Shown here: piece by piece, positions 9,401-17,275 of the stretch
Layout of the letters: every line of letters starts with the position of its first letter
How positions within the stretch are numbered: the stretch's first letter is position 1
From: Thioalkalivibrio thiocyanodenitrificans ARhD 1
GTDB taxonomy: Bacteria; Pseudomonadota; Gammaproteobacteria; Ectothiorhodospirales; Ectothiorhodospiraceae
Direction of reading: 5' to 3'
Assembly (NCBI RefSeq): GCF_000378965.1
Contig: NZ_KB900537.1
Coordinates: 62,001 to 126,000, forward strand
DNA length: 64,000 bases
Position numbers and translations under genes: made by a program
The notes under the pieces: generated by a model
What the model was told of the DNA's origin: nothing
Seen by the model: only the letters and a program-made list of their open reading frames with translations
Databases searched by the model: none

Positions 9401-9748
9401 TACCGGGTCATGTACCTCGATATTGGTTTCAAGCTTGGTCATGGCGAAGATCGCCACCCAGGCCAGCACGAAGTACACGATCAACCGATAGGCTCTCTGC
9501 GGATTGAACGCTGTCGCAACGCCAAGCACCAGCACGGCGATCACGGCGATCAGGGTCATCAGATTGAGGTATCCCCCATCCGACGTCATCGCCGAGATCG
9601 CGTTGAGAATGTGCCAGATGACATCTCCGTTGCCGAACACGTAGAGCGTCCAGGTGTTACCCGAGCCCGGCTCTACCGTCTGCCCCAGGGCAACGGCAGG
9701 CACCGAAAGGCCGGCAAACGCAAGCAGTGTAAGCAGAAAGCGAACCAT
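6488..9748 (-). CDS. traG: F-type conjugative transfer protein TraG
   Basis: 1086 residues from ATG 9748; a GTG 24 bases upstream is possible. It has a signal peptide, then hydrophobic segments in the first 130 residues (the TraG N-terminal inner-membrane domain), further membrane helices around residues 370-490, and a long Ala/Gln/Ser-rich C-terminal region. This matches F TraG, which supports pilus assembly through its N-terminal part and mating-pair stabilisation and entry exclusion through its C-terminal part. It sits immediately downstream of traH, as in F. Confidence 0.85.
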   Translation of the reverse strand: MVRFLLTLLAFAGLSVPAVALGQTVEPGSGNTWTLYVFGNGDVIWHILNAISAMTSDGGYLNLMTLIAVIAVLVLGVATAFNPQRAYRLIVYFVLAWVAIFAMTKLETNIEVHDPVSGYSNIATGVPAAVGVPAAVISNIGNWITRKIEQNFSLAGFPNSMAISGAGGFTTGIQLVKNASEVRIMDPMLRQSMSYYMIDCVIPMIVSGELTTHEIMNSNDLFALIQSSNEAALTQYYSPAAPDGTVVPCSAAYVAVANDLNNYAPDLIGAASSAWYADRSMAWLAGATQSAFTWLSDGTANVSASQAVQQAATISMMENSFTHASAMSGNNELVMAMSIAQGKQAQKSQWQAASELFRDMVGYIYSILQAFIFAVIPLLLVAVMIPGFGKTIIVNYAQVTIWMVLWEPMLSIINFIIHVYARQGLSGVLADFDGMAMANLPSITNQTSHFLTAAGFMATLVPMISWGIVKGALAFSEFISSGVGMAQSSGAATGMAAGSVALDSQSMGNQSFAQQNMAPKFTGGYSVPEASVSGSNSLFRADYGGRTASEHGQQISLAHSASDQASIARNQQLAATYSQAATQREQGMSSSVYAQSQQLGKDIADTVSQLDQIGWDMSSDQGQELSNRLDRQTSDALSYASTLKDDTSKAAYLESLLGGAAKGAADAARKRGGSAEDIRNAIGGVLDRFKNTLSNNKGLAAAVGAGLVVAAAVALPKLAAGAGIAALGVGAAKGGKIALGGVATRLGLGAGVGASAGALWNRLVGKAGVKLEAGTGASTSEGADHKVSISDTEAFGESLKHQISARDSMAIAQNLMASTKAAESQGYTTNLGVSQDWVNDISRGVVETATWQNTAAELDSTTFTRPGDAYAAHRGAGPHGSMVARAGGAGVGEQMRQMEEGFGTLSEGASSLRSQNAARQASLNAQGGAGLAAIQQGAGQLSQREQEMLALQSQARNIMNGMHNGAVSIRDLDNLASQMDRLDAPELQAERDRINQIRDNMTDQARRVQSLLGQNATGNNLLDLDSIGNELSGSLVERAAETGVSVESIQAQDQAILDYARQEQDRNGPLTKERLTSNNFMSMAMP

Positions 9749-9796
9749 AGTCAGCAAGTCTCTTGAAGCCACCCGGGCGGATCCCGGGCGTCTTTC

Positions 9797-9805
9797 GTAT
9801 AGCGA
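9797..9805 (-). promoter_or_regulatory. TCGCTATAC promoter motif, traG
   Basis: Exact box 49 bases before ATG 9748, preceded by AAGCAAGGCC, which recurs before several other boxes. Confidence 0.55.
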
Positions 9806-9871
9806 CTCACAGGCCTTGCTTTACAGGCCGATGCCGGTCGCGTGTATCAAAGGCTCAGCGCAGCGCCGCGG

Positions 9872-11413
9872 TCAGTTGCCGACCATCTGGCGAGTGACGT
9901 TGTAGGCAAACTCCTGGTTCCCCATCAACCCTCTGGACCAGATGGTGTCCTGCATGACGCGCTCGACACGCTGAATCTGAGCAAGCATTGTTTGCTGGCG
10001 CGCCAGCATGTCATCGAACATCGCCATGTTGGAGTCCATCCCATCAAGCATATCCATCTGGAACTCATGCAAGGCCCGGATCAGTGATCCGCTGATCGCG
10101 GTCTCGCGGCCGTGGCGACGCACATCGAGCATGAGGTGGCGCACGTAGGCGTCGGCGAACAGGTAGGCAAGCAGGAAGGCGTTGTTCTGGATCATCTGCT
10201 CGGCCACGCCCGGGTATACCGCCGCGAAGTTGATGACCTTGTAGAGCGGCAGCGGCGCGGTGGCGATCAGCGCGATCTCGTTGTGGGCAAGGGCCTGACC
10301 GGCGCGCGCCTTCTGCACGGCCGACATGAGCGTGTTGTAGGTGTTGAGAATGAACCCATGCCCCACGCGGTCGCTGACCTGGTTGACCCACTGTGTCAGC
10401 CCGAGCTGCTGGACGGTCATGCAGGTTGCTCGCGCCCCAGTACTCGTCCCGCAGTGATAGACTCCACCCACGCTCCCGACGCTGCCAAGGTGCGACTGGC
10501 AGAACTTGTCGCGCTCAGGGAAATCAGAGTTCGCGATGTAGCCGCACATGAATACGGCAACCGCCTGCTCCGGGTCGGTGAGAAGCGGCGGGTAGCGCCG
10601 CGGCTCCTCCATATCCGGGAGCATGACCGATGTACCGACCATGCTCATCAGTAGCTCTGCCATCTCAGGATCATGCTCGAACCCCATCGCCCGCAGTGCG
10701 TTCCACGTGGAGTTACCGACCAGCCCGGTCAGAGCCTCTCGCTGGCGGGGGTTGTTCTGCACGAAATCGTGAAGCGCTTGGCTCGCCCTTTTCATGGAGT
10801 TACACACGCCGCCGATCACGGACATGACGCTGCTCCAACCCTCACCGAGGCCGGTGTATTCCTGGCCGCAGATGGCCTCCACGCCGGCCTGGGACGATAC
10901 GTTATCGTCACCCATCGGATCCCCCATCATGCGCCGGGCGATGGATTGACCGACCTGGCAGGAATCCACCGCCATCGCGTTGGCCATCGCCGCCGCGCGC
11001 TGCAAGGCCTGAATGACCGCCTCACATTGGGGGCATAGCTGCTTGAGGGCCAGCATGACCACGTAGCCGAGCGTCGCCTGCCCGATATCGCGTATCAGCT
11101 GCTGGAACTGCTCGGCATTGATGAAAGAGAGCCCGCCAAAGAACATGTCGATCCCGCCGCACCCGGCGGAGACGTTCGGCGGCGTGATGGAGAAGAGCTG
11201 TACGTTGCTCGAGGGGAAGCGCACGCCCGCGCCGCCGAGCACGAACGAGTTGCGCGCCTGGCTCTGATATGAGCCCGGGTTCTGGGTGGAGACGTTCGCG
11301 CCTTGCAGCAAGCTGCCAAATGCCGAGCCCAGCTGAGCGTGCGCCGGGAACGTGCAAGCGAACGCGAGCACCGCGCCGAGCATCAAGTTTCTGATCAGCT
11401 TTCCGAAAGCCAT
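9872..11413 (-). CDS. traH: F-type conjugative pilus assembly protein TraH
   Basis: 513 residues with a signal peptide ending PAHA-Q. Recognisable TraH features include a Cys-rich segment (AGCGGIDMFFGGLSFINAEQ), a CPQC pair and SCQVGQSIA. TraH is a periplasmic/outer-membrane protein needed for F pilus extension and mating-pair formation, with its disulphides likely maintained by the TraF thioredoxin-fold protein encoded next to it. It is slightly longer than F TraH. Its order between traF and traG is that of F. Confidence 0.9.
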   Translation of the reverse strand: MAFGKLIRNLMLGAVLAFACTFPAHAQLGSAFGSLLQGANVSTQNPGSYQSQARNSFVLGGAGVRFPSSNVQLFSITPPNVSAGCGGIDMFFGGLSFINAEQFQQLIRDIGQATLGYVVMLALKQLCPQCEAVIQALQRAAAMANAMAVDSCQVGQSIARRMMGDPMGDDNVSSQAGVEAICGQEYTGLGEGWSSVMSVIGGVCNSMKRASQALHDFVQNNPRQREALTGLVGNSTWNALRAMGFEHDPEMAELLMSMVGTSVMLPDMEEPRRYPPLLTDPEQAVAVFMCGYIANSDFPERDKFCQSHLGSVGSVGGVYHCGTSTGARATCMTVQQLGLTQWVNQVSDRVGHGFILNTYNTLMSAVQKARAGQALAHNEIALIATAPLPLYKVINFAAVYPGVAEQMIQNNAFLLAYLFADAYVRHLMLDVRRHGRETAISGSLIRALHEFQMDMLDGMDSNMAMFDDMLARQQTMLAQIQRVERVMQDTIWSRGLMGNQEFAYNVTRQMVGN

Positions 11414-11440
11414 GTCTGCTCCATCTGTAGTCGTTTGGCG

Positions 11441-11449
11441 GTATAGCGA
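11441..11449 (-). promoter_or_regulatory. TCGCTATAC promoter motif, traH
   Basis: Exact TTCGCTATACC box 28 bases before ATG 11413, preceded by AAGCGGCACGG. Confidence 0.6.
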
Positions 11450-11464
11450 AATCCGTGCCGCTTC

Positions 11465-12451
11465 TTACCGGGCCTGCCTGAGCATCGTCTCGATCCCGGA
11501 GGTTGATCCCGGTCCAGGCTCAAGTCCCCGGCCCAGGCCACGCGCCCCTGTGCCGCCTTGTGTTGAGAAATCCACCGGCACCTGTCCGTCTTCAGGCTCG
11601 ATACCCTTGATCATGGCCGCTCTATACGCCGAGAAGAAATTCACGATTCTCGATTCCAGCACGTCATAGGTCACGATGCCGTTGCCCACGCGGATCCAGG
11701 TATCGGGCTCGACATAGAGAAAGATCGAGGGGACGATCGAGACCTCCAGGACGCTCGCGGGATCAAGCGTAGCGGGCGCCACCATGCACAGCTGCTCAAA
11801 TCCCGGCATGCAGTCCTCATCGAGCGAGGCGTTCCAGATCGACAGCCCGGTGCGCTCTGCGACCATCTCCAGCACCGGGCGCATGTTGTGGCAGTAGACA
11901 CAATCGGTACGCGAGAAATAGACCAGGTAGCCGTTCTCGGAGAGGAAGTCGAAGATATCTCCGGAGTTGGACTCCCTGATATCGTGGAGGATGCGCAAAC
12001 CGAAGTTGGTGACCGGGTAGGTGACCCTCGGGTCAAGCTCCGGATTCTGAACCCGGTTGAACGTCCACATCGAGGCCACCGCCGTGGCCTGGTCCATCAT
12101 CCACTTGGTGTAGTACTGAAACGCCTCAACAGCCTTTCTGTCCTGGGGGTTCATCACCATGTGGTTGAGGAGCTCATCGCGCTGACGCTCCTGGAAAGAG
12201 AAGTCGTTACCCGGGTTCACGAACCCGCAACTGACCGTCCACGTATCCTTGTCCAGGCAAGGATCCTCCGGGCCCTGATCCGGCTCGGCGGGTTTCGCGG
12301 CCGAAGGCGGCGGGATCGTCCAGATCTCCTCCTCTTCAGTCTCGGGCGGGGCTTCGTAGAACCACCACCCGCGCTCAACGCGCTCGTTGGCCCCGGCGCC
12401 GAGCGCGACGAAAAGCCCGATGAGGATGATCGGAAGGGTGAACGATTTCAT
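11465..12451 (-). CDS. traF: F-type transfer protein TraF (thioredoxin fold)
   Basis: 328 residues from ATG 12451, which begins a clear signal peptide (MKSFTLPIILIGLFVALGAG). The C-terminal half is a thioredoxin-like fold with an active-site pair in SRTDCVYCHNMRPVLE (CxxC) and a cis-Pro-like region VSIVPSIF. F TraF often lacks the CxxC; keeping it implies real oxidoreductase or isomerase activity on periplasmic transfer proteins such as TraH. The gene follows a terminator at 12471, so its own promoter or read-through must drive it. Confidence 0.85.
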   Translation of the reverse strand: MKSFTLPIILIGLFVALGAGANERVERGWWFYEAPPETEEEEIWTIPPPSAAKPAEPDQGPEDPCLDKDTWTVSCGFVNPGNDFSFQERQRDELLNHMVMNPQDRKAVEAFQYYTKWMMDQATAVASMWTFNRVQNPELDPRVTYPVTNFGLRILHDIRESNSGDIFDFLSENGYLVYFSRTDCVYCHNMRPVLEMVAERTGLSIWNASLDEDCMPGFEQLCMVAPATLDPASVLEVSIVPSIFLYVEPDTWIRVGNGIVTYDVLESRIVNFFSAYRAAMIKGIEPEDGQVPVDFSTQGGTGARGLGRGLEPGPGSTSGIETMLRQAR

Positions 12452-12470
12452 GCTTACTCCGCATCGATAG

Positions 12471-12500
12471 AAAAAGGATGCGCAACAGCGTTGCGCATCC
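12471..12500 (-). terminator. Intrinsic terminator upstream of traF
   Basis: On the minus strand GATGCGCAAC pairs with GTTGCGCATC around a GCT loop, followed by CTTTTTC. It ends the transcript of the gene at 12510-12776. Confidence 0.8.
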
Positions 12501-12509
12501 CGGGGGAAA

Positions 12510-12776
12510 TCAGGCCGCGTTGGCAGCCCGCTGGTCATCGGTCTCCGTGAGGAGATCCGCAAATACGCGCCTCATGTCCTGGCGAGCGAGGATGTCGTTG
12601 GCGTAGAGTCGCCAGCGTGAAGCCCGCCCCTCGTCGATGACGACCCGGGCGCACACGCCCGTGAACATGTCCACGATCTCGTCGGCGCCCTGCGGCTTCT
12701 CCACGATCACGGGATCCGCATCACGATGCTGGCGGACCGTGTACCAGATGCCTCGCTTGGTCTCGATCTGGGCCAT
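12510..12776 (-). CDS. Hypothetical small cytoplasmic protein
   Basis: 88 residues (MAQIETKRGIWYTVRQHRDA...), mixed charge, no signal or membrane segment. The start is fixed by a strong AAAAGGAGAG ribosome site. It has its own promoter motif and terminator, so it is a monocistronic unit inside the transfer region. No family recognised. Confidence 0.65.
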   Translation of the reverse strand: MAQIETKRGIWYTVRQHRDADPVIVEKPQGADEIVDMFTGVCARVVIDEGRASRWRLYANDILARQDMRRVFADLLTETDDQRAANAA

Positions 12777-12806
12777 CTCTACTCTCCTTTTCGGTTGACT
12801 CCCTCC

Positions 12807-12815
12807 GTATAGGGA
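12807..12815 (-). promoter_or_regulatory. TCCCTATAC promoter motif
   Basis: TTCCCTATACG, the C variant of the box, lies 31 bases before ATG 12776. Confidence 0.6.
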
Positions 12816-12861
12816 AAAACCGATCGGAACGGACGCGGGCCCTCAAGAGCCCGGCGTCAGA

Positions 12862-13242
12862 TCAGATCCGCCCCCAGAATCTGGGCATCGTCTCGTCATC
12901 ACAGGTTTCACAGATGATGTGATCCGCCCCCTGGGAGAACTCCGCGGTTGGCGTACTGCACTGGGTGTCGTCCTCATCGGCGATCAGGAACCCGTCTCCT
13001 TGCCGACACACGGAGATGTCGACAACATCGGACACGCCTACGGCCGTGACGTAGAGCACGCCTCGCGTCTCGCCGATGTCCAGACGTACTTCCAGCTCGG
13101 CTATGCCCGCGATGATCGCAAGATCGGCGCTGCCGGACGTATAATCCGCCTGGTACGAGGCCATGGTCTGATTCGCGGACACCAAGGGGCCGAGACCCGC
13201 CGTGGCGATAGCCAGCAGCAACGCTGCAATGGTCTTTTTCAT
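12862..13242 (-). CDS. Exported hypothetical protein with Cys pairs
   Basis: 126 residues. The signal peptide is MKKTIAALLLAIATAGLGPL, cleaved near SANQ. The mature part is short and ends with a Cys-containing segment (ICETCDDETMPRFWGR), and earlier Cys residues could form disulphides. Its position in the transfer region suggests a periplasmic accessory, but the family is not recognised. Confidence 0.65.
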   Translation of the reverse strand: MKKTIAALLLAIATAGLGPLVSANQTMASYQADYTSGSADLAIIAGIAELEVRLDIGETRGVLYVTAVGVSDVVDISVCRQGDGFLIADEDDTQCSTPTAEFSQGADHIICETCDDETMPRFWGRI

Positions 13243-13253
13243 GACAACTCCTA

Positions 13254-13281
13254 TAAAAGAGACCCTGCATCGCAGGGTCTA
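13254..13281 (-). terminator. Terminator after the dNMP kinase gene
   Basis: Minus strand: AGACCCTGC pairs with GCAGGGTCT around GAT, followed by CTTTTAT. It lies between the kinase stop (13289) and the exported-protein start (13242). Confidence 0.75.
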
Positions 13282-13288
13282 TTGAAGG

Positions 13289-13963
13289 TCAACCGACAAG
13301 TCCGAGCTTGAGGGTAGATTCCAGGTTGAGCGCTTGTTCCGCCTCCCGATAGAGCGCGGCGATCTCGCCTTCGCGGTTGGTGAGCGTGATATCCGTGCTG
13401 AAATCATCGAGCGCGGTCTCGCTCGGGTGTTCATCGGCTCTGCTCTTGTTCTGGTTGAGCAGGGCAGGGCGAACAACCCGCACCGTATGGACCTCCAGCC
13501 CAAGCTCCGGGAACTGATCCATGAACAGGTCAGCCTCGTTTGGGAAACGGACATCGGTGATGATGTAATCACCGTCTCCCGAGCTTCTCACCTTCCCGAC
13601 GAGCTTTTTGGTCCAGTACTCCGGATCCCCCTCTGGGCCCAGCCTGCGATACTCGGTACCCCAGTGCTGAAGGACCTCCCGCGGCGAGCGCTTGAGAAAC
13701 CCCAGTGGCGCGAGAATGCGGCGCATGAACCCCCGGAATCCGACATCCCAGGGCGCCGGCGGGGCAAGTTCCTTGCAGGGGGTCTCCTTGCGGTCCCGAT
13801 CAAGCAAAAGCTCAACCGGGACACCGAAATGCTCGGCGACCTCCTCGCGAAGCGCATCCGCGAAGGCCATGCGTTTGAACCCGTATACCTCGCACAGGTG
13901 GTCCGCGACCGTGTCTTTGCCGTGCCCGCGCTTACCCAGCATGCCGATGATTCTGCCTTTCAT
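13289..13963 (-). CDS. Deoxynucleoside monophosphate kinase-like protein
   Basis: 224 residues with a P-loop at the N-terminus (GMLGKRGHGKDTVADHL) and the layout of phage-type dNMP kinases (T4 gp1-like): a D-A-L-R-E segment, a central W-G-T-E-Y region and YIITDVRFPNEAD. Such enzymes phosphorylate dNMPs to feed DNA synthesis. The start has AAGGAG. It is flanked by its own box (13994) and terminator (13254). Phage-like nucleotide metabolism on a conjugative element suggests demand for dNTPs during replication. Confidence 0.75.
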   Translation of the reverse strand: MKGRIIGMLGKRGHGKDTVADHLCEVYGFKRMAFADALREEVAEHFGVPVELLLDRDRKETPCKELAPPAPWDVGFRGFMRRILAPLGFLKRSPREVLQHWGTEYRRLGPEGDPEYWTKKLVGKVRSSGDGDYIITDVRFPNEADLFMDQFPELGLEVHTVRVVRPALLNQNKSRADEHPSETALDDFSTDITLTNREGEIAALYREAEQALNLESTLKLGLVG

Positions 13964-13993
13964 ATCGTCTCCTTATGTGTCTGGTCCTGGCGT

Positions 13994-14002
13994 GTATAGG
14001 GA
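13994..14002 (-). promoter_or_regulatory. TCCCTATAC promoter motif, dNMP kinase
   Basis: ATTCCCTATACAC box 31 bases before ATG 13963, preceded by CAGGCC. Confidence 0.6.
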
Positions 14003-14021
14003 ATATCGGCCTGGCTCTCGC

Positions 14022-15749
14022 TCAGCTCAGGCGGGACAGACGCAGCCATTCACGCACCGAGACCTCTCCACGAAGAACCAAGCCGGCCAAGCGGCGCAAC
14101 ATGCTCTTGAATCCCTGCGCGTTGGCGATAGCCAGCAGCTCCTCGGCGGACACCCCAGTGGCGATATGCTCACGAAACTCCTTGGTGACAGGCAGAAGCT
14201 CATAGATCAGGGTCCTACCCTTGTGTCCGGTATGCCCACAGCGCACGCAACCGGTTGCTCGCATCACCTTGCCCTTCGCAAATCCCTTTGGCGGATCCGG
14301 GTCCGGCTCCTTGCAGTAGGGGCAGAGTTTGCGCACCAGTCGCTGGGAGAGCACCGCGCTCAGGGCGGAGCGCAGCAGGTAATCGGGCACGCCCATCTCA
14401 AGGAGGCGCGCAACGGCGCCGGGCGCGTGTATCGTATGAAGGGTCGAGAGCACAAGATGCCCGGTCATGGCCGCCTCGATGCCGATCTTGGCGGTTACCT
14501 GATCACGCACCTCGCCGACCATGATCACATCAGGGTCCTGCCTAAGGGCGTGCTTGAGCGCCACCGAGAAGGAAAAATCGTGCTCAGGGTCGACCTCCAT
14601 CTGGGCGACCCCGGGCAGCCGGTACTCGATCGGATCCTCCAGGGTGAGGATGTTTCGCCCGTCGCAAGCCATGCTCAGCAGGCTCGAGGCGAGCGTGGTG
14701 GTCTTCCCCGAGCCCGTAGGCCCTGTGACAAGCACAAACCCCTGGCTCTGATTCATCAGCCGCTCCCACAGCGCCAGATCTTCCTCATCAAACCCGAGGC
14801 CTTTGGGGGAGGGCGGCAGTTCGCTTTGATTGAGCACGCGAATCACCAGGTTCTCGCCATAAGCGGAGGGCATGGTCGAGACCCTGAAATCAACGTCAAG
14901 ATTCTCGAACGAGCCTCGAATATGGCCATCCTGCGGGCGGCGCGTAATCGTGGTATCCATCTTCCCCATCACCTTGACGCGGTTGACCATATAGGCGAAA
15001 AAAGCCTTCCCCATGCGCCGCGCCTCCTTGAGGATTCCATCTACCCGGTAACTGATCGTCACCGTATCGATACCGGGGCTGATGTGAATGTCCGAGGCCT
15101 CACGCTCCACGGCGGTGCGCAGCACATGATCGACGAGACGCACCGCCAAGCCATCGCGCTTGGTGCGCTCGACCCGATGACCGTATATCTTCGTGGTCGC
15201 CTCCTGGCCCTGCGCATCCGGGAGGTTCTCTGCGCGCAGATCGTACATCTCTAGCAACGCCCACTGGATGTCTTCCTCGCGCGCCATGACCGCCATGATC
15301 GGGCGCGAGGCATGAAAGCCCAGGGAGTCGATCTGCTTCTCATCGGTTGGGTTGGTCATGGCCACGACCAGCCGCCCCTTCATGATTCCGACCGGGATCG
15401 CGCTCAGCTCACGGCAAAGCGTCTCTGGGATCTCGAAGGCCAGGGAGGGGTCGGGTTTGATCAGATCAAGATCGACAATAGGGATCTGTAGCTTCTCGCA
15501 GAGCGCCCATGTGACCTGATCGGCGGTAAGCACCTTCTGCTCGACGAGGATCTCGCCGATCAGCTTTCCGGGATGCTCGTTCTGATATGCAATGGCCGCC
15601 TCAAGCTCCGCCTCGGTGAGGTAGGCCGCCTGGAGCAGAAAATCGCCAATGCGCCGCACTTCGACCGGGGTTCCGGGGATCCCGGAAACCCACGCTTCGA
15701 GGTCAGCAAAACTCTTTAGGGCCGTCTCTGGGAGGGTCTTCATACTCAT
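14022..15749 (-). CDS. GspE/PilB-family pilus extension ATPase
   Basis: 575 residues. The N-terminal part is a GspE-type domain. The motor has Walker A GPTGSGKTTT, an Asp box, Walker B (DPDVIMVGEVRD), a His box (LVLSTLHTIHAPGA) and a four-Cys zinc site (CPYCKE ... CVRCGH). All are intact, so it should be an active hexameric ATPase powering pilin assembly for the secretin cluster at 0.5-6 kb. It is separated from that cluster by the transfer genes. ATG 15749 and ATG 15743 are both plausible starts. Confidence 0.9.
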   Translation of the reverse strand: MSMKTLPETALKSFADLEAWVSGIPGTPVEVRRIGDFLLQAAYLTEAELEAAIAYQNEHPGKLIGEILVEQKVLTADQVTWALCEKLQIPIVDLDLIKPDPSLAFEIPETLCRELSAIPVGIMKGRLVVAMTNPTDEKQIDSLGFHASRPIMAVMAREEDIQWALLEMYDLRAENLPDAQGQEATTKIYGHRVERTKRDGLAVRLVDHVLRTAVEREASDIHISPGIDTVTISYRVDGILKEARRMGKAFFAYMVNRVKVMGKMDTTITRRPQDGHIRGSFENLDVDFRVSTMPSAYGENLVIRVLNQSELPPSPKGLGFDEEDLALWERLMNQSQGFVLVTGPTGSGKTTTLASSLLSMACDGRNILTLEDPIEYRLPGVAQMEVDPEHDFSFSVALKHALRQDPDVIMVGEVRDQVTAKIGIEAAMTGHLVLSTLHTIHAPGAVARLLEMGVPDYLLRSALSAVLSQRLVRKLCPYCKEPDPDPPKGFAKGKVMRATGCVRCGHTGHKGRTLIYELLPVTKEFREHIATGVSAEELLAIANAQGFKSMLRRLAGLVLRGEVSVREWLRLSRLS

Positions 15750-15802
15750 CCGCTATACCTTTTGATCCTTCGGCGCGCAGCGCCATATCGAGGCCGTAAC
15801 GG

Positions 15803-15811
15803 GTATAGCGA
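15803..15811 (-). promoter_or_regulatory. TCGCTATAC promoter motif, pilus ATPase
   Basis: TTCGCTATACCC box 54 bases before ATG 15749, preceded by GCAAAGGCCG. Confidence 0.55.
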
Positions 15812-15944
15812 ATACGCCACGGCCTTTGCACACGGATCAGGGTTTTTTTCGGACAAGCGACAAGGCGCGAAAACCTCGGCATAAACGGCGCGCGCCGCAC
15901 ACCTCTCATCTATGCCTGCAAACCTCAGGGGTGAGTCATCACCT

Positions 15945-15974
15945 CAAATAAAAACCCCCGGAGAACCGGGGGCG
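15945..15974 (-). terminator. recA terminator
   Basis: Minus strand: GCCCCCGG pairs with CCGGGGG around TTCT, followed by TTTTTATTT. It lies 37 bases past the recA stop. Confidence 0.85.
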
Positions 15975-16010
15975 TGAAAGGGGGTAGAGGGGAGACTCTC
16001 GCCAGACCTG

Positions 16011-17093
16011 CTATGCGTCGAGCTCCGGTCCCTCGTGTTCCTCGTCAGCATCTTCTCGTGCGGGCTCGACACCGATCTCCGGCATATAGTTCGAGCGGAT
16101 TTCCTTCTCGATCGCCGCCCGCGCATCGGGGTTGGAGCTGAGCCACTCGCCCGCATTGGCCTTGCCCTGGCCGATGCGCTCTTCCCCGTAGCTGTACCAC
16201 GCGCCGGATTTCTTGATCAGGCCGCAAGCCACGCCGAGATCGACGATCTCCGCGTTACGGTTGATCCCGGCCCCGTAGATCACCTCGAAGATGGCCTGAC
16301 GGAAGGGAGGGGCCACCTTGTTCTTGACCACCTTGACCTTCAGCTCGTGGCCGATCACCTCATCCCCGGACTTGATCGCGCCAGCGCGGCGCAGGTCCAG
16401 TCGAACAGAGGAGTAAAACTTCAGAGCGTTGCCCCCGGTGGTGGTCTCCGGGTTGCCGAACATGACGCCGATCTTCATGCGCAGCTGGTTGATGAAGATC
16501 ACCAGGGTGTTGGAGCGCTTGATGTTGGCGGTAAGCTTGCGCAGCGCCTGGGACATGAGCCGGGCCTGAAGGCCGACGTGAGAATCGCCCATCTCGCCCT
16601 CGAGCTCCGCCTTGGGGGTGAGCGCGGCCACCGAGTCGACCACGATCACGTCAACCCCTCCCGAGCGCACCATCACATCGGCGATCTCCAGCGCCTGCTC
16701 GCCGTGATCCGGCTGGGAGATCAGCAGATCGTTGATATCGACGCCCACGTTGACAGCGTAGCTGGGGTCCAGCGCATGCTCGGCGTCAATGAAGGCACAG
16801 GTCAGGCCCTGCTTCTGCGCTTCGGCCAGCACATGCAGACACAGCCCCGTCTTGCCGGTACCCTCCGGGCCGTAGATCTCGACCACACGCCCGCGCGGAA
16901 GACCGCCCACGCCCAGCGCAATATCAAGACCGATGGAGCCCGTGGAGATGACGGGGATATCTGCCGTCTTCTGCTCCCCCAGGCGCATCACCGACCCCTC
17001 GCCATAGGCCTTCGAGATCTGTGCCAGCGCCGCCGCCAACGCCTTGTTCTTCTGCGTATTCACGGCGGAATCGTTGCGGATATCTTCACTCAT
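16011..17093 (-). CDS. recA: RecA recombinase
   Basis: 360 residues, the normal bacterial RecA length. It has Walker A GPEGTGKT (residues 75-82, where most RecA proteins have GPESSGKT), the [10 protein letters not shown] region, Walker [11 protein letters not shown], loop L1 ([17 protein letters not shown]), L2 region ([20 protein letters not shown]) and an acidic C-terminus. RecA drives strand exchange and LexA cleavage. A full recA on a conjugative element is uncommon and may let the element repair itself or recombine without the host gene. It precedes a terminator and is followed downstream by unrelated genes. Confidence 0.97.
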   Translation of the reverse strand: MSEDIRNDSAVNTQKNKALAAALAQISKAYGEGSVMRLGEQKTADIPVISTGSIGLDIALGVGGLPRGRVVEIYGPEGTGKTGLCLHVLAEAQKQGLTCAFIDAEHALDPSYAVNVGVDINDLLISQPDHGEQALEIADVMVRSGGVDVIVVDSVAALTPKAELEGEMGDSHVGLQARLMSQALRKLTANIKRSNTLVIFINQLRMKIGVMFGNPETTTGGNALKFYSSVRLDLRRAGAIKSGDEVIGHELKVKVVKNKVAPPFRQAIFEVIYGAGINRNAEIVDLGVACGLIKKSGAWYSYGEERIGQGKANAGEWLSSNPDARAAIEKEIRSNYMPEIGVEPAREDADEEHEGPELDA

Positions 17094-17184
17094 CGTCGCT
17101 TCCTCACTTCATGCCGCATGGCGGCAGGGTTTCCAATCGCGCCGCAACAGTTCGCGCGGCACATCTATCGTTCTGATGTGGCCA

Positions 17185-17214
17185 AGTATAGCATGGGTAT
17201 CGTGCGTACTTCAA
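17185..17214 (-). promoter_or_regulatory. Sigma70-type promoter of recA
   Basis: The -35 TTGAAG and -10 TATACT are separated by 18 bases, 92 bases before the recA start. No clear SOS box (CTGT-N8-ACAG) was seen. Confidence 0.65.
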
Positions 17215-17275
17215 GCAGTTATATGGCGGGGACTGGGCGCTACCCTCAATGAACCCTCGAAGGCATTGGGGCCTC

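Noticed and set aside
13692-15254. Long plus-strand frame opposite the pilus ATPase and dNMP kinase
   Set aside because: Low-complexity Arg/His/Leu composition typical of antisense frames; the minus-strand genes have intact P-loops and ribosome sites.
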